Shown piece after piece: positions 33,846 through 56,830 of a stretch of 64,000 bases of DNA; position 1 is the first letter of the stretch, and every line of letters starts with the position of its first letter. The stretch comes from Deinococcus humi (GTDB lineage: Bacteria; Deinococcota; Deinococci; Deinococcales; Deinococcaceae). A model generated the notes under the pieces. It was given only the letters and a program-made list of their open reading frames with translations, was not told the DNA's origin and ran no database searches. Both the position numbers and the translations under genes were made by a program. The DNA lies in the NCBI RefSeq assembly GCF_014201875.1, contig NZ_JACHFL010000012.1, positions 62,001-126,000 of the forward strand, in the 5' to 3' direction.

Positions 33846-36524
33846 CTAGTTGCTGGTGACCGCCAGCACCTCTTCCAGCGTGGTCAGGCCTTTGAGGGCC
33901 TTCTCGATCCCGTCACTGCGCAGGGTCCGCATGTCGCTCTTTTCCAGACCGACATCGCGGATTTCCGTGGCTGACTTGCCCGAGCCGATGGCGACACGCA
34001 GCGGCTCGTCCACCACCATCAGCTCGTGAATGCCCATGCGGCCCTTGTAGCCGGTGCCACCGCAACGCGCACAGCCCGCGCCGCGCATCAGCGTGGCCCC
34101 GCGCACGTCACGCTCGGTGATGCCCAACCGGCGCAGCACATCCGGGTCGGCGTTGGTGGGAGCCTTGCAGTCGGGGCAGACCTTGCGCACCAGCCGCTGC
34201 GCCAGCACGCCCACCACCGAGGCGCTGATGTTGAAGGGTTCAACCCCCATCTCCTCCAGGCGTACGATCGCGCCGGGCGCATCATTGGTGTGCAGCGTCG
34301 CCAGCACCAGGTGGCCGGTCAGGGCGGCCTCCACGGCAATCTTGGCCGTCTCGGTGTCCCGGATTTCCCCCACGAAGATGATGTCGGGGTCCTGACGCAG
34401 GAAGGCCCTCAACGCGCGGGCGAAGGTCAGGCCCGCTACCGTGTTGACCTGCGACTGGACAATGCCTGGAATCTCGTATTCGACCGGATCCTCGATGGTG
34501 GTGGTGTTCTTCTCGGGCTTGGCAATGCGCTTGAGGGTGGAGAAGCTGGTAAAGGATTTGCCCGAGCCCGTCGGCCCCGTGACCAGGAAGATGCCGTTGG
34601 GTTTCTCGATCACGTCCAGGTAACGCTGAAAGTTGTGGTCGCTGAAGCCCAGCTGCTCGACTTCGGGGATGTTGCTGGCCTTCTGCAGCAGGCGCATCAC
34701 GGCCTTCTCGCCGTACACGGTAGGCAGGGTAGAAAGTCGCAGGTCGATGTCGATGCTGCCTTTCCTGAAGCGCACGCGCCCGTCCTGGGGAATGCGGCGC
34801 TCGGAGATGTCCAGATGGCCCATGATCTTGATACGTGCCAGGATGCTCTGGGCCGCGCCCTTGGGCAGTTCGTTCTGCTCGCGCAGCACACCGTCCACGC
34901 GGTAGCGCACGCGTAGGCTGTTCTCCGTCGGCTCAATGTGGATGTCGCTGGCCTCCTGCAGGGCCGCCTCACGGATCAGGCCGTCCACCACCTTGACCAC
35001 CGCGTTGTCGTCGAAGCCGGCATTCAGGTCGACGTCGCCGCCGCGCTTGGATTCCTTCTCGCGTTGCAGCGATTCGGCCTGCAGGCGCTGATTCAGGTCC
35101 GCCATGCCCTGATTGCCGAAATAGCGCTCGATCAGCCGCACGATGTCCTTCTCGGCCATCACGGCGGGGATAATCTCGCGCCCCGTGATCAGCTTGAGAT
35201 CGTCCAGCGCAAAGACGTTGCGCGGGTCCTTCATGGCGATCACCAGCGACTCGCCCTGCAAGCGAACCGGCACCACGCCGTAGCGGCGCGCGGTGGGTTC
35301 GGGGATCAGCAGCGCCACCTTGGCGTCCGGCGGGTTCTGGACCGGATCGAGAAACTCGTAACCGAGCTGCGCAGCCAGCGAGCGCGCCAGCATCTCCGGC
35401 GACAGCTTGCCCGACTGCACCAGGGTATCTTCCAGGCGGCCGCCGCCCACGTTCTGCTTTTGCAGGGCGCTGTCGATCTCGCTGGCATCGGCGAAGCCCA
35501 GTTCCAGGATCACCTCACCCAGGGGCTTGACCTTGCCCTGGCGGGCCTGGACCTGCAGCGCCTCGCGCAGTTGCGCGCGCGACAGGCTGCCCTGCTGGAC
35601 CATCTGTTCGCCCAGCCGGCCGCGCTGCGGGTAGAAGCGCTCAATCAGCACTTCCAAATCGCGGGGGCGTGCCAGGATCAGCTGGATGGGCCGCCCCACC
35701 AACGCGGCGATCTCCTCGCGTTTGCGCGGATCGGTGGCGACCACCACCACATGCTCGGGGGTCTCGTCGACGGGGACCGCCGAAAGCCGCAGCGCGTCGG
35801 CCCGCAGCATGCTGCCCAACACGTCTTCGGCCGGCTGGAAGTCGCGTGGATTTTTCAGGTAGATGACGCCGCTCTGCTCGGCCAGCACCTCGTAGAGCTG
35901 GTCTTCCGTGATGGCCTTCTGGGCGACCAGGGTGGTTCCCAGTTGCTCGCCGGTCTGCTGCTGCGCGTCCAGGGCCACCTGCAACTGCGCGTCTGTGATC
36001 AGCCCGCGCGTGATCAGCGCCTGGCCCATCTGGCCGCCGGGCATGTCCTCGCCCGCGTCCGCCGGCGTGACCGGCGTCAGGCCCAGTTCGGGGTAATGCA
36101 GCGCCACGGCCCACAGCACATGTTCGCGCAGCGCCTGGTACGGTTCGATGGTCAGGTTGCTGTCGTCCTCCAGCGTTTCCAGAGCCAGGCTGGACAGCGG
36201 GTCCACCAGTGCCACGCGCAGGGTGCCGTTCTCCAGCGCAAACGGGATGGCCTGAACACTCAGGGCAGTCTGGGCAGGAATCGCCGCCACTGCCGCCGGG
36301 TCGGGCGTGATCGCCAGCAGGTTGACCAGCGGAATGCCCAGCGCTTCCTCGATGGCCCGGGCGATGCGCTTCTCGCCCACCAGTCCGGTGTCGATAAGAA
36401 TCTCGGCCAGCCGTCCGCCGACCTCGGAGTGACGCACCAGCGCCTTTTGCAGGTCGCCGTCGTTGACGTATCCCTGTTCGAGCAAAATCGCGCCCAGTCG
36501 GCGGTCACCGATAGAAAGTGCCAT
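33846..36524 (-). CDS. pilB: Type IV pilus assembly ATPase PilB (PilF-like)
   Basis: An 892-residue pilus extension ATPase of the GspE family. Several N-terminal GSPII_E/MshEN-like units precede the motor: about residues 5-140 (LGAILLEQGYVNDGDLQKAL), 168-300 (GQALITRGLITDAQLQVAL), 302-355 and 355-480 (LEDTLVQSGKLSPEMLARSL). This resembles Thermus PilF, whose N-terminal units bind c-di-GMP. The motor has Walker A GPTGSGKS (about 650), TIEDPVEY and the LATLHTNDAPGAI histidine box. The zinc tetracysteine is C-PDC then CARCGGTGY. GGAGGG precedes the ATG. Natural transformation and twitching are the usual roles. Nucleotide binding is inference. Confidence 0.94.
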   Translation of the reverse strand: MALSIGDRRLGAILLEQGYVNDGDLQKALVRHSEVGGRLAEILIDTGLVGEKRIARAIEEALGIPLVNLLAITPDPAAVAAIPAQTALSVQAIPFALENGTLRVALVDPLSSLALETLEDDSNLTIEPYQALREHVLWAVALHYPELGLTPVTPADAGEDMPGGQMGQALITRGLITDAQLQVALDAQQQTGEQLGTTLVAQKAITEDQLYEVLAEQSGVIYLKNPRDFQPAEDVLGSMLRADALRLSAVPVDETPEHVVVVATDPRKREEIAALVGRPIQLILARPRDLEVLIERFYPQRGRLGEQMVQQGSLSRAQLREALQVQARQGKVKPLGEVILELGFADASEIDSALQKQNVGGGRLEDTLVQSGKLSPEMLARSLAAQLGYEFLDPVQNPPDAKVALLIPEPTARRYGVVPVRLQGESLVIAMKDPRNVFALDDLKLITGREIIPAVMAEKDIVRLIERYFGNQGMADLNQRLQAESLQREKESKRGGDVDLNAGFDDNAVVKVVDGLIREAALQEASDIHIEPTENSLRVRYRVDGVLREQNELPKGAAQSILARIKIMGHLDISERRIPQDGRVRFRKGSIDIDLRLSTLPTVYGEKAVMRLLQKASNIPEVEQLGFSDHNFQRYLDVIEKPNGIFLVTGPTGSGKSFTSFSTLKRIAKPEKNTTTIEDPVEYEIPGIVQSQVNTVAGLTFARALRAFLRQDPDIIFVGEIRDTETAKIAVEAALTGHLVLATLHTNDAPGAIVRLEEMGVEPFNISASVVGVLAQRLVRKVCPDCKAPTNADPDVLRRLGITERDVRGATLMRGAGCARCGGTGYKGRMGIHELMVVDEPLRVAIGSGKSATEIRDVGLEKSDMRTLRSDGIEKALKGLTTLEEVLAVTSN

Positions 36525-36613
36525 GTCGTCCCTCCTTGCCGTGCAGATTGAAACTGTTGAGAATAAAGTCGTGTGTTGGACGTACGCGCCGCGTGTGGGG
36601 GGACGGGGAAAGC

Positions 36614-37120
36614 TCAGGTCTTCCAGTCATGCCCGTACCTCCGGAGGACCGCGCGTTCGAGTTGCCGCGCCAGCCGCGTATGCGGCAGCGAATTGTTGAT
36701 GATGGGCCGCACCAGGATGGTGTGCATGCCGCTGAGATTGCCGCCCAGTACGTCGGTAAACAGCTGATCGCCCACCATGCCCACCTGATGCGCGGGCAGC
36801 GCCAGCTCGGCCAGTGCTCGGCGGTAAGCGTGGGGATGCGGCTTGCCCGCCAGCCCCACGCCGGAAAAGCCCAGGCGCTCCAGCCAGAATGCGGCGCGGC
36901 GGCCGGTGGCGTTGCTCAGCAGGTACAGCAGGGTGCCCGAATCGCGTACCTCGCGTGCCCAGCGGAACATCCCGGCGGCGGCGGCCTCCTCGTAGCTGCC
37001 GTAGGGCACCAGGGTATTGTCCAGATCCAGCAGCAACCCGCGCAGTCCGCGCCGCGCCAGGAATTCCGGGGTGATCAGCAGGATGTCGTCGATGACGTCG
37101 TGGGGCCGTAGCAGGCTCAT
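36614..37120 (-). CDS. YqeG family HAD IIIA-type phosphatase
   Basis: A 168-residue HAD-fold protein. Motif I is LLLDLDNTLVPYG (about residues 25-37), motif II is the Ser-Asn in LLSNATG, and the motif III Lys is in GLAGKPHPHAYRRAL, with VGDQLFTDVLGGN as motif IV. This matches the YqeG group of small HAD phosphatases of unknown substrate. The start at 37120 overlaps the stop of pgeF (ATGA), so the genes are coupled. An in-frame start at 37156 is rejected for overlap. Confidence 0.9.
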   Translation of the reverse strand: MSLLRPHDVIDDILLITPEFLARRGLRGLLLDLDNTLVPYGSYEEAAAAGMFRWAREVRDSGTLLYLLSNATGRRAAFWLERLGFSGVGLAGKPHPHAYRRALAELALPAHQVGMVGDQLFTDVLGGNLSGMHTILVRPIINNSLPHTRLARQLERAVLRRYGHDWKT

Positions 37121-37887
37121 GCTGACGCCCCCGCTCGCAGGCCGATCACGGCCCACATGCGCCCGGTTGTTCCGGCGTCGCGGCGGTACGAGTAGAACTC
37201 AGTCTCGGTGGAGCAGCGCCCGCTGAGCCAGATGAATTCGCCCGGGACGCCAGCCTCCAGCAGTACGGCCCGGTTCGCGCCCGCCAGATCGAGGTGGGGT
37301 TGTCCTTCCCGCTGCTGCACAAAATCGCCCAGGCCTGCCGCCACAAATTTCGCAGCCACCTCAGGCCCCACCCCATAGCGCTCGCCGCAGATGCCGGGGC
37401 CGATGGCGGCACGGATGCGTTCAGGACGCGCCCCCAGACTGCTCATGGCCTCCACGGTTTTTGCGGCGATCCGCCCCAGCGTTCCCTTCCAGCCCGCATG
37501 GGCCGCGCCGAGCACGCCCGCCTCGGGATCCTCAAGCAGCAGGGGGTAGCAGTCCGCCGTGCCAATCGCCAGCAGAACGCCCGGTGTAGCGCTGACCAGC
37601 GCGTCGCCCGTCCAGACGCCCGGCCCGCTCACGGGGATGACCTCGGTGCCGTGCACCTGATTCAAACGGGCAAACTGCGCCGCGCCGAAATCCAGGGCGG
37701 CGGCCAGTCGGCGGCGGTTCTCGCCCACGGCGGTCCCATCGTCCTTGCGGTCATCTAGGTTCAGACCTCCGCCCTTCGCTGCGCTGTATGGGCCCACCGA
37801 AACGCCGCCGTCACGCGTGGAGAAGGCGTGCGGCGCGGTCAGGTGCGGCGCGGTCAACAGCATCGGTTGTTCAGTATCGGCTCGCAT
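37117..37887 (-). CDS. pgeF: Peptidoglycan editing factor PgeF (multicopper polyphenol oxidase/YfiH family)
   Basis: A 256-residue protein of the YfiH/DUF152 family. The zinc or copper ligands are His in NQVHGTEV, Cys in GTADCYPLLL and His in GAAHAGWKGT, followed by IGPGICGERYGVG. Proteins of this family act as a cytosolic amidase that removes misplaced L-Ser from UDP-MurNAc precursors, and some also show adenosine deaminase or phosphorylase activity. The first in-frame ATG is used; MLLTAPHL nine residues in is an alternative. It is coupled to the HAD gene by a 4-nt overlap and diverges from fabI. Confidence 0.88.
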   Translation of the reverse strand: MRADTEQPMLLTAPHLTAPHAFSTRDGGVSVGPYSAAKGGGLNLDDRKDDGTAVGENRRRLAAALDFGAAQFARLNQVHGTEVIPVSGPGVWTGDALVSATPGVLLAIGTADCYPLLLEDPEAGVLGAAHAGWKGTLGRIAAKTVEAMSSLGARPERIRAAIGPGICGERYGVGPEVAAKFVAAGLGDFVQQREGQPHLDLAGANRAVLLEAGVPGEFIWLSGRCSTETEFYSYRRDAGTTGRMWAVIGLRAGASA

Positions 37888-38006
37888 GTCTCACTGGATT
37901 CTGACTGCTTCCTCCCCCATCCGGGGGCAGGCCGGACGCAATTGCGCCGCGCCGCTTGCACCCGCTCCAACCTCTGCCTGTCCGGCGGCGCTAAAGTCTG
38001 CTGTAG

Positions 38007-38792
<786 letters not shown>

Positions 38793-38867
38793 GCGGGCCA
38801 TGGGGCGTCGGGCCGCTTGCGGACTCCGCAGGCTGCTCTGATCACCGTCCTTACATGACCCAGGGCG

Positions 38868-38873
38868 TAGTCT
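38868..38873 (+). promoter_or_regulatory. -10 box (TAGTCT) of guaB
   Basis: TAGTCT with 6 nt to the ATG at 38880, leaderless geometry. Confidence 0.5.
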
Positions 38874-38879
38874 GAAGGC

Positions 38880-40401
<1,522 letters not shown>

Positions 40402-40415
<14 letters not shown>

Positions 40416-40949
40416 GGGGAACTTCTGGGCGCCGGCCTCCCCACTGCTGCCCCGCCTCAACCCCACGTGCATCTCCTGCACGCCGCCCTGGCATGACCCG
40501 CAGACTGTGGTTTTCACGGACGCCTGGAAGGCAGTGTTGTACCCCTCGCAGGCTGGCCTGGGGAGTGTCCTGCTGGCGACGCGCCGCCACGTTTCCCGCA
40601 TGGCGGACCTGACCGCCACCGAATGGCAGGATTTCCAGATGGTCGTTATGGCGCTGGAACCCGCACTGGAGTGAACATTCGGAGCGACGCTGATCAATAT
40701 GGCGTATCAACGCAACTGGGCCTACCGTAAGGCCGCACCGGACCCACCGTTCAGAAACGGTCAGCCTAATCCGCACATTCACTGGCACCGCACACCGTGT
40801 TATGCCCAGCCATCCATTTCGGCGGCATGGTCTTCGATGATCCCACCTTCGGAGAGCCGTTTGAATGGCGCGACGTGGTTGTGCCGCCACAGGTGCGCCG
40901 CGCCGTCATCGAGCATTTGCGAGCGGAGGTCGGCCTGGTGCCGGAATAA
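40402..40949 (+). pseudogene. HIT family protein, disrupted by a stop and a frameshift
   Basis: A degraded histidine-triad gene. The first part reads CISCTPPWHDPQTVVFTDAWK and then VLYPSQAGLGSVLLATRRHVSRM, as in HIT nucleotide hydrolases. It ends at a TGA (40672-40674). The same frame continues TFGATLINMAYQRNWAYR and PNPHIHWHRTPCYAQP, containing the HxHxH triad. Near 40810-40815 the frame is lost and continues in the next as FGGMVFDDPTFGEPFEWRDVVVPPQ to a TAA at 40947-40949. Read together the segments give one HIT protein of about 170 residues with one nonsense codon and one single-base deletion. Its start codon is also doubtful. Two independent lesions argue for real decay, but sequencing error must be excluded. 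Confidence 0.85.
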
Positions 40950-40967
40950 ATGTTGTCAAGACAGCAA

Positions 40968-40993
40968 ATAACCCCACGCAACAGTGGGGTTAT
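40968..40993 (-). terminator. Hairpin downstream of the EF-hand gene
   Basis: Perfect 10-bp stem ATAACCCCAC (40968-40977) / GTGGGGTTAT (40984-40993). It lies between the convergent HIT pseudogene and EF-hand gene. Only a short T-stretch follows on the minus strand. Confidence 0.65.
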
Positions 40994-41019
40994 GTCACTT
41001 TGGGGTTCGGAAAGGCGGG

Positions 41020-41451
41020 TCAGCGGCCGCGCAGCAGTCTGCTGCCGATCATGCCGGCCAGCCCCACCAGTCCTGCCTTGACCATGGGATTGCTGAGCAT
41101 GCCGCCTTCGCTGAACGCCGCTTCCAGCGGGCTCTTGCCGTTGTCCTGTCTGGGCGCCTGGGCGGTGCGCGCGTAGGCGTCAGCCAGATCGTTGGGATCT
41201 TCGTGGTTGACGCGCTGCACTGGATTGGCCGGACTGTTCACGATGGCGTTGCCCATCTGCTGGCGCTGTTCGGGCGACATCCCGCCGATGTAGTCCCTAA
41301 GGATCTGCTGGCGCTCCTCAGGAGAGGCGTTGGCCATGTAGTCCTGGATGTACGCCGCCGCTTCCTGCGGGCTGACGGTTCCATCACCGTTGGTGTCGCG
41401 CGGATCAATTTTTGCCATCTGCTGGTGCCGGTCTGTCTGGTCAAAGAACAT
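41020..41451 (-). CDS. EF-hand domain-containing hypothetical protein
   Basis: A 143-residue acidic protein. One canonical EF-hand calcium loop is visible near residues 18-29 (DTNGDGTVSPQE: Asp, Asn, Asp, Thr and Glu at the ligand positions). Two helical repeats rich in Gln follow (SPEERQQILRDYIGGM and SPEQRQQMGNAIV). The C-terminus has a hydrophobic stretch (MVKAGLVGLAGMIGSRLLRGR). An AGGAGG lies 7 nt before the ATG. Not matched to a named family. Confidence 0.72.
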   Translation of the reverse strand: MFFDQTDRHQQMAKIDPRDTNGDGTVSPQEAAAYIQDYMANASPEERQQILRDYIGGMSPEQRQQMGNAIVNSPANPVQRVNHEDPNDLADAYARTAQAPRQDNGKSPLEAAFSEGGMLSNPMVKAGLVGLAGMIGSRLLRGR

Positions 41452-41616
41452 GGTGGACCTCCTGGAATGGGGGTGGGTTTGTAGCGCCTTTCACGCTAAA
41501 GGCGGCGCATTGGTCGGGCGTGAGGCCCGACTTCACGCTCACTTACCTCCGGCCTGTCCAGATCCGCAATGCACGGGACATTTTTGCGCCAGACGCGGCG
41601 TTACAGTGCAGGACAT

Positions 41617-43029
<1,413 letters not shown>

Positions 43030-43316
43030 TCTGCCCTTCAGGGCGGGCCGGCAGCCCGGTGACGTCCGGTTCCTCTGAACAGCCCCCGTGTGCCTGCGGC
43101 CGGGGGTGTTACCCTGTTCTCCGGCTTCCAGTCTCTGGCGGCACATCACCTCTAAGCGCGTCCCGTGAGACGCCGTGGCCTGCCGTGTGCGGGCCGTTCA
43201 GTCCGCCCAGAGAGGCGGAGATGGAGTCCAGCAATGTTGATGACCGCGACTGCCCAGCGTCGCCCCGAGCCTGCGCGGGGGACGCCATTTCTACTTGTGT
43301 GTGCACAGGACCGCCG
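43030..43316 (+). other. Leader region upstream of purC, possible regulatory UTR
   Basis: About 287 bases between the chelatase gene and purC. A GCCCCCG / CGGGGGT hairpin near 43083-43109 could terminate the upstream gene, and a TTACCCT sequence just after it could act as -10. That would leave a leader of about 190 nt before purC with at least one good stem (CCGCC / GGCGG near 43205-43219). No known riboswitch consensus is seen. Regulation is speculative. Confidence 0.4.
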
Positions 43317-44036
<720 letters not shown>

Positions 44037-44088
44037 GCCACCCGCTCAGGCTGCCACCCCCTGACCTGCCGCCCCTGGAGGAATTGCC

Positions 44089-44355
44089 ATGTCCCATTAC
44101 CATGCCCGCGTTTACGTCACCCTCAAACCCAGCATTCTCGATCCGCAGGGGCGCACCGTGGAGCGTGCCCTGTCGCACCTGGAACACGCCAACGTCAGTG
44201 GCGTGCGCGTGGGTAAACTGATCGAGCTGCGCCTGAGCGGCGAGCGCGCCGAGGTTGAAGCCCAGCTCCGCGACATGATCCAGAACGTCCTGAGCAATCC
44301 TGTCATGGAAGACGCCCGCTGGGATCTGGAAGAAGTGGCGCTGGAGACGGCGTGA
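44089..44355 (+). CDS. purS: Phosphoribosylformylglycinamidine synthase subunit PurS
   Basis: An 88-residue PurS, the small structural subunit that bridges PurQ and PurL in the three-part FGAM synthase. It reads VYVTLKPSILDPQGRTVERAL and then VRVGKLIELRL. GGAGG lies 6 nt before the ATG. The stop overlaps the GTG start of the cupin gene. Confidence 0.95.
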   Translation: MSHYHARVYVTLKPSILDPQGRTVERALSHLEHANVSGVRVGKLIELRLSGERAEVEAQLRDMIQNVLSNPVMEDARWDLEEVALETA

Positions 44356-44719
44356 GCGTGCCTCAGACAGTGAACCTGCCTGAAAAGTTCGGCCAGTTCA
44401 CGGAACGCTGGCAGCCCAAGATCGTCGCGGAGCTCAACGGCCAGCACGTCAAAATTGCCCGTATTGCCGGTGAATTTGAGTGGCACGCGCACGAGCAGGA
44501 GGACGAACTGTTCATGGTGGTCCGGGGGGTGCTCCGCCTGAAATTTCGGGATGGCGAAGCGGTCCTGAACGAGGGTGAACTGATCGTCGTGCCGCGCGGT
44601 GTGGAACACCTGCCCGTTGCTGAAACCGAGGAGACCTGGATCATGATGTTCGAGCCAGCCAGTACCCTGAATACCGGCAATGTCACGAGTGAACGCACCG
44701 TGGCCCAGTTGGAGCGGCT

Positions 44720-44723
<4 letters not shown>
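44352..44723 (+). CDS. Cupin domain-containing protein within the purine operon
   Basis: A 123-residue single-domain cupin. Metal ligands are visible as [15 protein letters not shown] (His, His and Glu) and the second cupin motif as [12 protein letters not shown]. The GTG start overlaps purS and the stop overlaps purQ, so it is fully inside the operon. Function unknown; an isomerase, epimerase or regulatory role in purine metabolism is possible. Confidence 0.85.
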
Positions 44724-45384
<661 letters not shown>

Positions 45385-45388
<4 letters not shown>

Positions 45389-45855
45389 TGAGCCTTCAGG
45401 AGTTTCTGGCCGACAACTACCGCACCGAACTGTCTGCCTTTCGCGCGGTGCTTGACGGCATCCCGGACGAGGCTTTTGGCACCGAACGCCTGGGCCACAG
45501 CCCCGCGTGGCACGCGCTGCACATTGCCGACTGGCTGCGGCTGACGGTGCTGGGCGATAGGACGCCCAGTTACCACTATCTGGGCTGGGAGGACAAGGAC
45601 TGGGTGAAAGCCATGCAGACAGAGGCTGCACCTGTCGCTGAGGACGCCGACAAGGGCGTCATCCTGGCACGGTTGGAGACGGTGGGCGAACAGGCCGTGG
45701 CTTACCTGAAAAACGCCACCGACGCCGATATGCAGGGCATGACCTTCTCGCCCAGTGCCCCGAACGGCGAACGCCCGAGACTGGCCGCTGTGGGTCTGCA
45801 TCTGCGGCATGTGGCCTATCACCGGGGCCAGGTGGTGCTGGGACAGAAGGCCTGA
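45385..45855 (+). CDS. DinB family protein within the purine operon
   Basis: A 156-residue four-helix DinB/YfiT-type protein. Likely metal histidines are in [14 protein letters not shown] (about residues 38-51) and [15 protein letters not shown] near the C-terminus. It overlaps purQ by 4 nt and precedes purL by 61 nt. A thiol transferase or other metal-dependent role is known for some relatives. Why it sits in the purine operon is unclear. Confidence 0.85.
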
Positions 45856-45916
45856 AATTCCGCTCCGAAACTCGACGCAGTCTTCTCGCCCCGCGCCCTC
45901 GTTGTAAGGAATCTTC

Positions 45917-49596
<3,680 letters not shown>

Positions 49597-49673
49597 AGCC
49601 GGGCGAGGCCTGACCACCCTCCGGACGGGGCAGCTGACACGACGGCTCTCCAATATGACAAGCTAGGCCTGAC

Positions 49674-50597
<924 letters not shown>

Positions 50598-50687
50598 CCG
50601 CCCTCCACCCAGGCAGATGGTCACGCAGGGTATCCGGTGGTCCGGGGCAGGCGAGACGTTAACCCAGCTCAAATGCGCCATCTGGCC

Positions 50688-50693
50688 TACACT
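50688..50693 (+). promoter_or_regulatory. -10 box (TACACT) upstream of uvrB
   Basis: TACACT would place the start of transcription at about 50700, inside the palindrome at 50698-50714. A leader of about 78 nt then precedes the uvrB ATG. Confidence 0.45.
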
Positions 50694-50697
50694 CCTC

Positions 50698-50714
50698 TTA
50701 CGCTACGGGCGTAA
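50698..50714. promoter_or_regulatory. Candidate radiation/desiccation response motif (RDRM) of uvrB
   Basis: TTACGCTACGGGCGTAA is a 17-bp palindrome with 6-bp arms TTACGC / GCGTAA. The known Deinococcus RDRM is close to TTATGTCATTGACATAA and is bound by the repressor DdrO, which is cleaved by IrrE/PprI after damage. Arms, length and the conserved TTA...TAA and G/C positions fit, although it is a GC-shifted variant (10 of 17 positions match). It overlaps the expected transcription start. Confidence 0.6.
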
Positions 50715-50777
50715 ACTGTGGGAAACGCTTCGGCGTCTGCCGCTGCTGCCACGCTCCCCATCTGGAGGTTTACTTCG

Positions 50778-52793
<2,016 letters not shown>

Positions 52794-52980
52794 AGACCGT
52801 CTGATCCAGTTGCCTGCGCCAAAGTAGCCCGCGCGGCCTCAGCCATCGGCATCAAAGTCAAGCGAGAGGGCACGCGCAAAGCAGGGGCATCTCTTCAGAT
52901 CACAGCGCCCTCTAAAAGGTTGGGCGCTATTGTGCTGTTGAGGGGAGCGTTGCGCGGGGGCTGGCTTTCCCGGCAATGGC

Positions 52981-53013
52981 AAAGGCGGGGCCGGAATGAC
53001 CGGCCCCGCCTTT
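52981..53013. terminator. Bidirectional terminator between uvrB and sucA
   Basis: AAAGGCGGGGCCGG (52981-52994), loop AATGA, CCGGCCCCGCCTTT (53000-53013). It serves the convergent genes. Confidence 0.88.
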
Positions 53014-53025
53014 CAAGCCTCCGCC

Positions 53026-55872
<2,847 letters not shown>

Positions 55873-55974
55873 AACGCCTCCTAGCATACCCTTCTGCCAC
55901 CACCCAAAGGTGCCCTCTGTAGCCCCTGGCACGTGGGCGGGCGGGGGTTCCCCACCGGGTGACAGGGCAGCCCG

Positions 55975-55980
55975 TAAGAT
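55975..55980 (+). promoter_or_regulatory. -10 box (TAAGAT) of the small membrane protein
   Basis: TAAGAT with 6 nt to the ATG at 55987. Confidence 0.5.
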
Positions 55981-55986
55981 ACGGCC

Positions 55987-56226
55987 ATGAAAATCGTTTC
56001 CCGCATTGTGGTGGCGCTTGGCCTGGCGATCTTCGTGGTGTCGCTGCTGCTGCTCGGTAAGGACGTTATTGACATCAACCAGTTGCACGCCGTTGCCAAC
56101 GCCAACCGCTCCACCAACTTTCCCAGTCCGCTGAACAATGTCCTGATCACCTTCGGGCTGGCGGTGGTGGGCGGCTTTCTTCTGGGCCTTGGCCTGACGC
56201 TGCCGCGCCGCCGGGCACGCGAATAG
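55987..56226 (+). CDS. Hypothetical two-helix membrane protein
   Basis: A 79-residue protein with two hydrophobic helices (about residues 5-24, VSRIVVALGLAIFVVSLLLL; about 52-71, VLITFGLAVVGGFLLGLGL) joined by a polar loop of about 27 residues and ending in a basic tail (PRRRARE). It diverges from sucA with about 115 bp between. A TAAGAT box sits 6 nt upstream. No family recognised. Confidence 0.65.
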   Translation: MKIVSRIVVALGLAIFVVSLLLLGKDVIDINQLHAVANANRSTNFPSPLNNVLITFGLAVVGGFLLGLGLTLPRRRARE

Positions 56227-56253
56227 CACAAGGACAAAGGGGAGGGTTGCCCC

Positions 56254-56544
56254 CTATTTCAGAGCGTCAATCAGCTCGTCCTTGCTCATCTTGCTGCGGC
56301 CCCTGATGTCCTTTTCCTTGGCGCGGTTGTACAGCTCGTCGCGGGTCAGATTGGACAGGGCGGCATTGGGGTTGCCGGTGCCCTGGGTGCGCTTGTTGGG
56401 GGTGCGCCCTTCCTCACGGCGGTGCTTGTTGACCGTGCGGCCCGCAATCTCCTCGGCACGGTCCTCGTCCACCCCGCGTTGCAGCTCGCTGTCCTTGACG
56501 TGCTGGTACTGGCGTTCGTCCTTCTTGCTCCAGGCATCTGGCAT
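56254..56544 (-). CDS. Small protein with Rho-N-like C-terminal motif
   Basis: A 96-residue, very charged protein. The C-terminal 32 residues, from LTRDELYNRAKEKDIRGRSKMSKDELIDALK, match the Rho termination factor N-terminal (SAP-like) helix-extended-loop-helix. The N-terminal half (SKKDERQYQHVKDSELQRGVDEDRAEEIAGRTVNKHR) resembles small proteins often annotated as plasmid stabilisation or Rho-N proteins. An AGGAGG precedes the ATG. Role unknown; nucleic acid binding is inferred from the motif. Confidence 0.8.
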   Translation of the reverse strand: MPDAWSKKDERQYQHVKDSELQRGVDEDRAEEIAGRTVNKHRREEGRTPNKRTQGTGNPNAALSNLTRDELYNRAKEKDIRGRSKMSKDELIDALK

Positions 56545-56620
56545 AGGGATTCCTCCTGTGCCTGCACGCTAGGAGCCGCGCCACGGCAACGAGTGAGAAA
56601 GGCGGTCACCCCCGCTTCAT

Positions 56621-56830
56621 TCAGCCCCCGGCATCCGTGGTGACCACTGCCTGAACGCGCCCCACCTCGCCGGTGGTCAGGCGGACCTTGATGCCGTGCG
56701 GGTGTGTGGCGGAACCCGTCAGTAACCCCGCCACCACGCCGCGCGTGAGCTGACCGCTGCCCTGGTGGTGCTTCTGCACGATGTCCACCGTCAGGCCAAG
56801 GCGAACTGCCGAGCGGGGCGGCACGCTCAT
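56621..56830 (-). CDS. YwbE family protein
   Basis: A 69-residue protein of the YwbE/DUF2196 family: VRLGLTVDIVQKHHQGSGQLTRGVV, then THPHGIKVRLTTGEVGRVQ. The pattern suggests a small beta-barrel, but the function is unknown. Its start overlaps the HAD gene stop by 4 nt, so it is translated from the same transcript. Confidence 0.85.
   Translation of the reverse strand: MSVPPRSAVRLGLTVDIVQKHHQGSGQLTRGVVAGLLTGSATHPHGIKVRLTTGEVGRVQAVVTTDAGG

Noticed and set aside
34938..36551. Plus-strand 537-codon ORF over pilB
   Set aside because: Antisense shadow of pilB. His/Gln/Arg-rich composition with no known motif.
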